This document shows, one piece after another, positions 24,787 through 35,700 of a stretch of 64,000 bases of DNA. A program made the position numbers and the translations under genes. Each line of letters opens with the position of its first letter. The first letter of the stretch is position 1. The stretch spans positions 372,001 through 436,000 of the forward strand of contig SADC01001309.1 in assembly GCA_004194705.1 (NCBI GenBank), in the 5' to 3' direction. The notes beneath the pieces are model-generated. The model had not been told where the DNA came from. It made no database searches and saw nothing but the letters and a program-made list of their open reading frames with translations. The stretch comes from Ditylenchus dipsaci. Lineage: Eukaryota; Nematoda; Chromadorea; Rhabditida; Anguinidae.

Positions 24787-24975
24787 ACAGGTGTCGCGAG
24801 CGGCCACGGCCAACAGCTCGTGAATTGGAAAAGGGGGAATGGAGGGGATATTTGATCCCACTCCCTTTGGATCCGCAGGGAAATGCCTTAACCAGTAGGC
24901 CACCAAACCCCAGACTGGGAAAGTGAAGAAATTTGTAGACATCACTTGCGTCGAAGACGCAACACTCCCACCGAG
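24787..24975 (-). repeat. tRNA-derived SINE copy 1
   Basis: The minus strand reads ggtttggtggcctactggtt (A-box region) and, about 30 nt on, gggatcaaatatccc (B-box-like). A body of about 100 bp follows. Copy 2 at 25309-25482 is almost identical over about 170 bp. Confidence 0.65.
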
Positions 24976-25308
24976 GAGAAGTGGGTGCTTGGCTTGCTTT
25001 AGCCAGCTGGAGTGTTTCCCAGGCCGTGATTTTTTTGTTGTTGTTTTGCCTGGTCTGTTCATCTGCAGCCAACAGTCCTTTTCTTTTTGCTTTTTGTAGA
25101 CTGCTGGCCAGGTTGTGGGTGAGTAAGCTGTTGGTTAGAGCTGCTCCCTTCTTTTGCTACTAGGCTTATTCTCTCTGTGCTTTTCTTTAAGCTGGAGGGC
25201 TCTTCGCTGGGGAGACTGCCGTGTCCTTTTTGCTTCTCTGCCTGCTGGACCTGTTCTTTGACTACTGGACCAGGAAGTTGCAGGTCGGTTGCACGCCAAG
25301 ATCGCCAT

Positions 25309-25482
25309 GTCGCGAGCGGCCACGGCCAACAGCTCGTGAATTGGAAAAAGGGGAATGGAGGGGATATTTGATCCCACTCCCTTTGGATCCGCAGGGAAAT
25401 GCCTTAACCAGTAGGCCACCAAACCCCAGACTGGGAAAGTGAAGAAATTTGTAGACATCACTTGCGTCGAAGACGCAACACA
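25309..25482 (-). repeat. tRNA-derived SINE copy 2
   Basis: Same sequence and orientation as copy 1, ending at the same gacgcaacac boundary. Two near-identical copies 350 bp apart could be independent insertions or a tandem duplication of the segment. Confidence 0.65.
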
Positions 25483-25599
25483 GGGAATACCTATAAAGTG
25501 GTACCCACACATCATTATTGTTATCAATTTACCCACAGTACCCTTGTCTTAATCCATTATCAGTAACCATGGGTCCCATTTAGGCGGAATTGCGGAATT

Positions 25600-25965
25600 T
25601 AAATTTCTTAGTTTGAACCAACCAAACCAAGTGGTCGTCCACTTGGATCAAATTTTTTTCACGTTTTTAATTTTCCAAAACCTGTTTTCTGGACTAATTC
25701 GGGGGTGCTGAAGATGGTTTGATAGTGGTAAAATTCCGTTTTCTCGGGTATTTTTTGAGTTTTGACGTATAATTGATTTTACCAAAACTCGACTTTACCA
25801 AAACTCAAAAAATACCCGAGAAGACGCCATTTTACTATTATCAAACCATCTTCAGCATGCCCGAATTAGTCCAGAAAACAGGTTTTGGAACATGAAAAAC
25901 GTAAAAAAAAATTTCGCACCAAGTGGACGACCACTTGGTTTGGTTGGTTCAAACTGTAAAATTTG
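25600..25965. mobile_element. 370-bp hairpin MITE, AAGTGG..CCACTTGG arms
   Basis: A nearly perfect palindrome. The arms run from accaagtggtcgtccactt through aaaacctgttttctggacta and gctgaagatggtttga to an aaaactcaaaaaata centre. A second full copy is at 28795-29155, inside PIGC intron 2. Confidence 0.85.
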
Positions 25966-26776
25966 AATTCCCGCAAAATGTACGAATTTAAAAATTTAGA
26001 AATATATAGGAGGAAGTGAAAGTTGACAGTTGAAAGTGAAAGTTGAAAGTGAGTCACTTTCAATTGTTGGAACACCATCAACTTTCAACTTTCACTTTCA
26101 ACTTTCAACTTTCACTTTCTACTTTCAACTTTCAACTCTTGGAACACTTTCACTTTCAACTTTCAACTTTACACTTTCAACTTTCAACTGTTGGAATAGG
26201 CCCCAGTTGTTTCTTGTTTTTTTTTCTTTTTTTTCAAACATGATTATGAAATTACAACAAGTAAAATAAGCTTTCTTTTGGCAAATTTTACGACTCATGG
26301 CTAACCATTCGTATACACAATTTTCATTCAAGCCGGTTTCTTTCATAACTTGCTTGTTGGAGTAGTCATTTGCTCACATGTAGAATACGGCGAGGAAGGT
26401 TGCAAGACGGAGTTTTGACTTCCGGAAAAACTCCTTTCCTGACGGTCTTTCTCGAACACAGTTTGCTATTTCTCCTCTACCTTCACTAAAACAAAATTTT
26501 ACACATATCGATTAAGTGTTAAATAAACCTGTATTCCATCTATTCTTTCAGAGCGCTTCTCGACTGACATTGCAGATCAAAATTCTCGCAAGTGACTTCA
26601 TTCGGCAATAGAGAGACGAGGGGGACCAAGGCAAAATTGATAAAAATCAACAGGGTGGACCAAAGCAAAATTTGGCCCCCTCTTCTAGGATAGGGCCATT
26701 TCAATTTGTGCATCATGCTCCAGGGCCTTTTAGCTGGGTAGGAGGCACGGCGATTTCTCTCGTTAGCTGTACAATC

Positions 26777-29700
26777 ATGACCTGGGTTGACGAAAGTAAG
26801 GATGTGTGGGAAAATGTGCTTTACAAGGTATTTTAAACAAGAGTTTATCAGAATCACTAAGGAGCTATTTTTAAAGAAAAGCAAATTTCCCGACAACTTT
26901 AGCGATGAGACACAATTCTTATGTAAGCTCAAGAAAAATGGTAAGTAAACTCATATGTGTTTGTACTGGACAAAGCTTTTTTCTGGAGCAAAAAGACTTT
27001 TTTTGGGTCAATATTTGGGGTATAGACGTTTGGCTACAAATGTAACATTTTTGGCGTTCTGCCCTATGTTCTGTTTTAGCCACTTAGGCCTACTTAGGCT
27101 TAGGCCTTAGGCTTAGGCCTTAGGCTTAGGTTTAGGCTTAGGGACCAAAAAAATGTCTTACAAACTACAAAATGGCTGAAAAAATGGGGTATAGACGTTT
27201 GGCTACAAATGTAACATTTGTTACATTTGGTAGCCAAACGTCACAGGGACGTTTGGCTACCAAATGTAACATTTTTCAAATTTGGCGTATTTTTGAATTT
27301 TGATTCAAAAATTAACCAGCGCATGGAATTGTCTTCCACGTTCGTCATTTTCTTGTTTAATTTTGTTTCTTTTCTGCTTGTCTTTATACAATGCTTGTTG
27401 TTTACTCATTATTTATCATGTTCTTATCTTCCAGATGAATTCATTCAAGTGGACTAACCAAGATGTCATCTTATTTCATCTTATTTAATTTCATTAATTT
27501 CATCTTATTTGTTGAATTTTGTTAATTGTTGTTTGTTATGTTTGAATAAATTGAAAGTTTTGAATTTTCTTTGTATTACCTTGCAATAAGTAGTTTAAAT
27601 GGTAAAAACAATATGATCAGGGATCAGGACGTTTGAGTCCCGGGCCGTTTGGGTCCCACGGCCGTTTGTGTCCCGGCCGTTTGTGTCCCGGCCGTTTGAG
27701 TCCCGGCCGTTTGGGTCCCAGGCCGTTTGGGTCCCAGGCAGTTTGGGTCCCAGGCAGTTTGGGTCCCAGGCCGTTTTACTCCCAGCCGAGCAATCAATGC
27801 TCCCCAGCATTACGCAGATGTGTTGTACGTATTAGAACTGGTGCTGCACCAAGAAAAAGCTATGTGGGTCATCAAAGGGTCAGCCATTATCCCGTACCAT
27901 GTACCCCAAAGGGTCAGCCCTTATCCCGTACCATATACCCCTAAAGGGTCAGCCCTTATCCCGGACCATGTACCCTCAAAGGGGCTTCCTATTGAATTAG
28001 GTTGCCTGCCGAAGGCAGGCAGGTAGAAAATCTAGAAAAGTCAAAATTTTCGATGGATTGTACGCGGAGGGGCCCAAACGCGTAGTAACTGGAAGTAGAC
28101 CGTAAAGGCTGAATGGCAGCTTGCTGTTGATTTTCTTCATCGCTTGAATAGTCACTGAGGCCATTTACAATTCTTCGGGCCAGTTCTGTAGTAGCATCCA
28201 ACATCAGATCTCTAGATAAATATCAGTTTAATTCACGAAACAATTTCTTTTAACAAAACAAAACATTTTTTTGAAAATGAATAATAGTTATGCGGGGACT
28301 CAAACGGCCGGGACAAAAACGGCCGGAACACAAACGGCCGTGGGACCCAAACGGCCCGGGACTCAAACGTCGCGGACCCTATGATCAACATATAGAACAC
28401 TGAAATTTGAAAAATGTTACATTTGGTAGCCAAACGTCCCTAGGGCGTTTGGCTACCAAATGTAACAAATGTTACATTGGTAGCCAAACGTCTACTCACC
28501 GAAAAAATAAGCCTAAGTGGCTTAAACAGAGCATAGAGCAGAACGCCAAAAATGTTACATTTGTAGCCAAACGTCTACTCACCCAATATTTAGGCTATAG
28601 GTGATTTGCGCCCTCAAAATGCTCATTTACGCCCTCAAATTAATTATTTACGCCCTCAAATTTGAAATTGATCAAAATGCTTATTTACGCCCTCAAATTA
28701 CTCATTTACGCCCTCAAATTACTCATTTACGCCCTCAAATTTCTTTTTTACGCCCTCAAATCGACCAAAATGCTTATTTTAGCCAACATTTTGCGGGAAT
28801 TCAAATTTTTTAGTCTCAACCAGCGAAACCAGCCGATCGTCCACTTATATCATAGAAATTTTTACATTTTTCATGTTCCAAAACCTGTTTTCTGGACTAA
28901 TTCGGCCATGCTGAAGATGGTTTGACAGTGGTAAAATCCCGTGTTCTCGAGTATATTTTGAGTTTTGGTGAATAATTGATTTCACCAAAATCAATTATTT
29001 CACAACACTCAAAAAATACTTGAGAACACGGCATTTTACCACCGTCAAACCATCTTCAGCATGCCCGAATAAATCCAAAAAACAGGTTTCGGAACATGAA
29101 AAACGTTAAAAAAAATTTTTGATCCAAGTGGTCGACCACTTGGTACCCACATAGGTACTTCACCTAGGTACCATCACCAGTGCACCTCCGCCTGAGAAAA
29201 CTTACCTCTCTCTCTCTGGTACAGTCAATCCCCGATTTAGTGCGACCTCGAGTTCGATGGACTTGGTCAAAAGTCTTTGAAAGTATCGAAAGTGGAACCC
29301 CGATTTAGTGCGAACCTCGATATAGTGCAAATTTTTTGCGGCTCTCAGGGTCGCTCGAGTGAGCTCCTCATGCGTTCTCCTACAGAATGGCTCAGGGAAA
29401 CTGAAGATACCGGTTTGGAAAGTCTAAACACAGTCAGACATTCGAGTTCTGAAAATATGGCCATCTAAAATAGGGAATTCCCACCCAATTTGATCGATTT
29501 GAGGGCGTAAATAATAAATTTGAGGGCGTAAATGAGCAATTTGAGGGCGTAAATGAGCATTTTGATCAATTTTCAAATTTGAGGGCGTAAATAATTGATT
29601 TGAGGGCGTAAATGAGCATTTTGAGGGCGCAAATGAATTTTAGCCCAATATTTAGCTGGATCAAAAAGACTTTTATTTGGCGCAAAAAGTCTTTTTTTTG

Positions 29701-32700
29701 GGTGGTATTTAATTTTGGCCATAGAATTGTGAAAAATGGCCATAGAATACTGAATTTTGGCCATAGATCTGTGTTGGTCATAGATTTCTGAAAAATGGCC
29801 ATAGATTACTGAATTGGCTGTAACTGAAATGCGCCCTCAAAAGTCTGAATTTCACCAGTAAATTATTTTTTTCACCAGCAAATTCAAATTTTTATCAAAA
29901 TACTGAATTTCACCAGCAAATTTCTGAATTTCACCAGCAAATTATTTTTTTTCACCAGCAAATTGTTTCTTTGCTCATTCTTTGTGTATGGAGTTATGTT
30001 TTTCTTCTTTTATATACAATTGGAGGTCAACGAGGCATGAAAGCGACTACCGAATCAGCGGTTTCGGCTGTTTTGTAGACTTAGCCACCTTTTTATGGTG
30101 CTTAATTTACCTGGGTCTCTAGCTGATCTATACACTTTCTATGACTTTTTTTTTGTTGTTTTCCAGGTAATAATCCTGGACTCAAGTGAGAACATTGCAG
30201 GCGAACGTCAAAATCTTGGTCAAGGAGTACGAAAATCGCAGGGTATAATCATTGGTTGGTTTAAGTTTAATTCACCTATCTTAAATTGGAAGTGTTACTT
30301 GAAGAGGCTTCTGTTTCTGATTCTCAGGTTTGCTGGTCAGGTATGTTAAAGATTTTATCTATTTTGCGTCGCGAATGCACACAGCTTGACAAAGCAATTA
30401 CACACATAACGCCAGATCACATTTTTTTGTTGGTTTGGCTACTGTTGACCTTGTCAAGCTGTGTGTGTTCGAGATTTTACTCTCTATGTGCCTTCGTGCC
30501 CCAACCCCAGACAGTATGGCTAGGCCCGTGTAACATAACTGTCGGGGCACGTCAACTTCTACAAAAGAGGCTGCCTAGCGAGAGTTGTCTGTTTTTATAT
30601 TCACTTTACTCATTTTCAGGTCTTCTGTGCCAAGGTATCCACATGAAAGGTAAAAATGAATCGCGAGAATGACAAGTTCAAGGTTAGGTTTTTCCCAATA
30701 TAATTATAGGTCTTCTTGATAAGGTTCTGAACAGTTACTCTTAAGGTTTTTCCCAATATAATTATAGGTCTTCTTGATAAGGTTCTAAGCGGAGACTCTC
30801 GACAAGACCTGAAAATGAGTTATCTTATTCCTGTTAAGACCCATGGACTCATCCACATAGAAGACTAAGAGTAATTGTTTAGAACCTTATCAAAAAGACC
30901 TATAATTATATTGGGAAAAACCTAACCTTGAACTTGTCATTCTCGCGATTCATTTTTATCTTTCATGTGGATACCTTGGCACAGAAGACCTGAAAATGAG
31001 TAAAGTGAATATAAAAACAGACAACTCTCGCTAGGCAGCCTCTTTTGTAGAAGTTGACGTGCCCCGACAGTTATGTTACACGGGCCTAGCCATACTGTCT
31101 TGGGGTTGGGGCACGAAGGCACATAGAGAGTAAAATCTCGAATTGTATATAAAAGAAGAAAAACATAACTCCATACACAAAGAATGAGCAAACAAACAAT
31201 TTGCTGGTGAAAAAAATAATTTGCTGGTGAAATTAAGTATTTTGATAAAAATTTGAATTTGCTGGTGAAAAAAAATAATTTGCTGGTGAAATTCAGACTT
31301 TTGAGGGCGGAATTCAATTTGAGCCTTACTGAATTTTGGCCATAGAATACTGAAAAATGGCCATAGGTTTCTGAAAATTGGCCATAGATTTCTGAATTTT
31401 AGCCATACTCGCTCGAAATCATGTTTCAACCACTTTTTAAGATGCTCTTGGACCTGAAACATCCTGAAAGATGTTTTAAGGGTGTCGATGACAATTTTCC
31501 GAGAATTTTTTTTGACCGAAATTTGACTTTTTGCCCTGAGCGACCAATGGTCGGAAAAATTACAAAAAATTTTTTTCTCGGGAAAGTGTCATCGACACCC
31601 TTAAAACATCTTTTCAGTATGTTTCAGGTCCCAGAGCATATTAAAAGTGGTTGAAACATGATTTCGAGCGAGTATGGCTAAATTCAGAAATCTATGGCCA
31701 ATTTTCAGAAATCTATGGCCAATTTTCAGAAATCTATGGCCAAAATTCAGTAATCTATGGACAAAATTCAGTATTCTATGGCCAATTTTAAATATAACCC
31801 CATTTTTTTGGGTCAAAAAGACTTGGCTCGAATTGAAAACACCCGTCAAATTATGTGAATCTCCCGTCAAAATATGCAAATCTCCTGTCAAATTTAAATT
31901 TTCAGTCAAATACTGCATTAAATTTTGCGGGAACTCCAATTTTATAGTCAAAAAATAAGTTGGATCGCTCAGAATACCTCCCCGGAGTGGCCAGAAACTC
32001 CTGAAAGTTGGTTTTTTGAGGGTTTACTAAAGGGGGAGTAAACTTTTGGCTAAAATTCGATTGAGCGGATCAGATTTCCAGTAAGATGGGCTGAATCGCT
32101 CATAATTCCATACTGAATCATTCTCAACCATCTGAAACCACCCTAACCCATCCTAAATTGCTCCAAGCCAGTATCTAAGTACGCTAAATCAGTGCTTAGG
32201 GTGGTTTTAGATGGTTGATAATGATTCAGGGTGGCATTCTGAGCGATTTAGCCCGGTGCCGGACAATATTTCGCCGACAATTATTTCGCCTACATTATTT
32301 TGCCGACAATATTTTGCCGACAATTATTTCGCCGACATTTTTTCGCCGACATTATTTCGCCGACAATTATTTCGCCGACATTATTTCGCGGACCATTATT
32401 ACGCCGCGACAAAATTTGGCCGATATTTTAAGTGTCGTTTTTTAACTAATTTGCCCCTTTTTTCTGGCTGATATTACGGAGATATCAGTTTATGTAATCA
32501 TTTTATGCAATCGTCGATTTTTTTGGTCTCCTCATTTATATTTATCTTCACGTATTTGTTGTGCTAGTTTTATGTGTCACTATATTTTTGAGATATCTTT
32601 TCGAAGTATGGCTAACTTGAACGTTCATCCGAATTGGATGCGTGATGTTTCAGCGGCTGTCCAGGAAAATACAGTATGTTTTTTTGTTATTTTCTACTTT

Positions 32701-35700
32701 TTATTTCAGGTTGATCGTCTCCTTATTTGTCCGCACGCTGCTAAATCAAATCAAGGAAATGTCAAATTCGTTCACAAAGGCAGGATGTATTTCAAAGACC
32801 GACCGCTGAGAGGCTCTAATGATAGAAAGGTTTCTGCTAGATGCGATCAGTTTTCAGTATCGGGTTGTAAAGGAAAAGCTTGGTTTCTACGGGATGGAAC
32901 GTTTTAGAAGTTTTTTTCTTTTAGCTGAATGATTAGTTACTTTTGCATTTCAGGATCGTTACACAGCATGGTTGTGAGACAAATCCGTCCAATATCGTCA
33001 GCACCGCAATCCGAAACGAAGAAAGGTATCTGGATATAACTGCAACAATGGTAATTTTTACTTGAGCGTCCAGGAGTATTGCATGCAATTAAATTTCAGG
33101 AAACTCGTGACATAATCAGTCAACTCCGTGATCAAGCTCGTCTTTGGGAAATTCAAGAGTCATTGCCGCAAGCCTTTGCCAGAAAAAGAGCGATTTATAG
33201 AGCCCGCAATAATGAAGATGATCGTCGACCTCCGCTAACTCCTAGCAATCTTAGGGACTTATGATCCATCAAAGAAGAGAAGGAAGTACCGCCTTGCTGA
33301 CGAACGAATAAAACGACTGGTGACATAATCAGTGAACAATCGGAAGAACATCGTTTCCAATATCTAGGTGCGATCGCTTCCAAGTTCAGAATGGCTCAAG
33401 GTCTTTAAATTCCAGCCAGCGAGCCAGAATCATCTGATGAAGAAATTTCGAATCTAGATGGAGAATAATAGGAGTGTTCATTTGTTGTTATTTGCTTCTC
33501 TGATTTGGTGTTATTTGCTTTTCTGATTTGTTGTTATGAAACTCGAGTCAATAAAACTTTGTTATGGATTTACTTGAAAAATTTCTGACATGTAATTAAT
33601 GAAATTAGTAAAAAAAATAATGGCGGCGAATTTTTGTCGCGGCAAAATAATGGTCCGCGAAATAATGTCGCGCGAAATAATGTCGGCAAAATATTTGTCG
33701 GCGAAATAATTGTCGGCGAAATATTGTCATGTACCCATTTAGCCCATCTGACTGGAAATCTGATCCGCTCAATCGAATTTTCCAAAAAAGTTCACTCCGC
33801 CCCATAAAATCCGGGATAGAAAAGTCGGCGAATTTCACGGCTTCAGTTATCTTCTCTGTTTTGTTCCTTTTTTTCATCCCTCGGTTTTCAGAAGACTATG
33901 AATTAAGAGTTGCAGAAACAGGACCGGTAGCAATAAATTGTGAATTTAGACCACCTAGACGGTACCCAAAGCAAAACATAAGCCTAAGCAAACGCGAGTG
34001 GAACAAGCGGTGGAAGAAATAGAACTGGAAACTAAGGAAAACGATTCAATTGGAAATGAATTTGATGTATCTATGAACGATTATTGAATTGTTAATTGAA
34101 AATTTTTGACGCTACTCGGTAATACCCCCCCCAAAAATCAAGTTTTTTAGGAGTGGTCAAAACACATTTTTAAGCAATAATTTCGCCATAAAAGGTCCAG
34201 AAAAGCAATTTAAAAGGGATTATGGGCTGTATTGGGAGGGGAAGGGACAAAACAGGGGCCACTTCTATAGTGCCTATAAGTACCAAAGAGTATTGATTTT
34301 CTAAGCGTTGAAGTCACTTTTAAACCCAGCCACTTGTTGTGCACGTAAAAGTATAAGGACTCGAAATGATCGGACCGATCAGCCGGGTGGATCCTGATGG
34401 TTGTCGTTTAACTTTTGGATGGCTGAGCCTCTGGCTCGTACCCTCAGGCCGAAATTGGGGGAGACCCTTTTCGGCCAAAAAGTCAAAGATGTTGAACATA
34501 GTTTTGTATACTGGGGCCTACCGCATAAATTACTCTGGTATGCACGGTACGTGACAATTCATCCTCAGGGACAATTCATCCTCACTTGGGAAAACGGGAC
34601 GATTCATCCTCACTTGTATAAACGGGACGATTCATCCTCACTATTAAAAGGGCCGATTCATCCTCACTCGTCAAAACGGGACGATTCATCCTCACTCGTC
34701 AAAACGGGACAATTCATCCTCACTATTTAAAAGGGCCGATTCATCATTCCTTTAAAAAAGGGACTCCAGATGTCTTTAGTAAAGACTCTTCGCTGTCTTG
34801 ATAAAAAATTGCAATAGTTCATTGTCAAATATATTTTATTTCCGGGGTATTGCTTTCATGATCCGCTCCCTTCTTTTTCGTATCTTTTACTGATTTTGAT
34901 TAGCTTGCGATTACACATTTATGGTTTCAGGATGGATTCTTTCATGCAAAATGGTCAAATCAATTATGTAGAGGTTACACGTGTCTTGGCGATTCTTGAA
35001 GCGCTACAGCAAAACAACCATGCAGTAAACGTGGCGGCTCAAGGCAATTTGAATGATCGAGCAAGAGATGCGTTATATGAAAACGAGCAACGGCTGGTCA
35101 GTGGTCTTTTTAGGTATCGACTTTTTTGAAAAAAACATTATGCTATTGTTAAGGATTCAATAACGATTATCAAGTCAGAGAAAGGCCATGACAAAGCTGT
35201 TTACGGAGGCCATCAATTCGTCTCTCACTTCCAAAATCGAACTGGTACTAAGCAATATTGGAGATGCGTGAAGTTCGAAGAAAAGAATGGAAAATGCAAG
35301 GCTCGCTTGCATGCTCTGGTTGTCAGTAATATTTGTGTCAAGTTTCTTCCTCACAGCGATTCTCTAGCTCATAACCATGCATTCGATCCGATGGCAATTC
35401 CAATCAACAATGTCAAAGCAAATATAAAACGTCGCGCCTTAGACACCCGAGAAGTAATTTAGCTAGGTCATGAATAGCTCCGTTTAATGTGCACTGATTT
35501 TTCAGAAGCCAAAAGAACTTTTGAATCATGAACTCCAGTCAGTCCCATTAGCGCTAGGTCCAAGTCTAGGAGATAGTGCCACCCGCAAGATGGTACGCAG
35601 AGTCCGCATTGCCAATCAAATTCCGGTCGTTGAATCAGCTAGGGTGGAGGATGTCGACATTCCAGCAGCATGTCAGAAATACCAGGATGGTGCCGGCCGT

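Larger units (their letters stand above)
24421..26204. mobile_element. Foldback-like element, TTGAAAGTTGAAAG motif
   Basis: Ends GGGGCCTATTCCAACAGTTG and inverse. Both arms (24433-24655; 26010-26195) are tandem gaaagttgaaagt units with ttccaacacttg spacers. Predicted peptides such as repeated FNFQLST are translation artefacts. Confidence 0.8.
24342..26697. mobile_element. Composite foldback-like element, 10-bp TSD
   Basis: TIRs share CTATCCTAGAAGAGGGGGCC and then a TTTTGCCTTGGTCCCC-type block. The flanks ATTTCAATTT (24332-24341 and 26698-26707) match exactly. It contains another inverted-repeat element (24421-26204), two SINE copies and a hairpin MITE. The 9-10 bp TSD is closer to MULE/foldback than to hAT. 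Confidence 0.8.
27017..28583. mobile_element. Foldback-like element in PIGC intron 2, 8-bp TSD
   Basis: Ends GGGGTATAGACGTTTGGC and the inverse of GGTGAGTAGACGTTTGGC, flanked by CAATATTT (27009-27016 and 28584-28591). The arms contain several gtttggctac(c)aaatgtaaca units and a shared ggcgttctgcc block. It encloses 27620-28379. A plus-strand open segment at 27218-27560 is not recognisable. Confidence 0.85.
28593..29647. mobile_element. Foldback-like element, GAGGGCGTAAAT motif
   Basis: Arms of tandem TTTACGCCCTCAAAT units (28605-28765) and the inverse (29497-29635). A CAATATTTAG target is present at both sides (28585-28594; 29649-29658), so it landed on the same target as its neighbour. The interior holds the hairpin MITE 28795-29155 and a pogo-like fragment at about 29224-29335. 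Confidence 0.75.
31978..33800. mobile_element. GAGCGGATCAG MITE split by a FLYWCH element
   Basis: The left part 31978-32254 and right part 33746-33800 together make one copy of the family seen at 14842-15128. The split falls at an ATTTAGCCC target duplicated by the 32255-33736 element. Confidence 0.8.

Noticed and set aside
27218..27560. Possible non-LTR retrotransposon C-terminus (AWNCLP)
   Set aside because: Only a WNxLP-like match by eye, with no supporting flanking motifs; likely chance inside a MITE.
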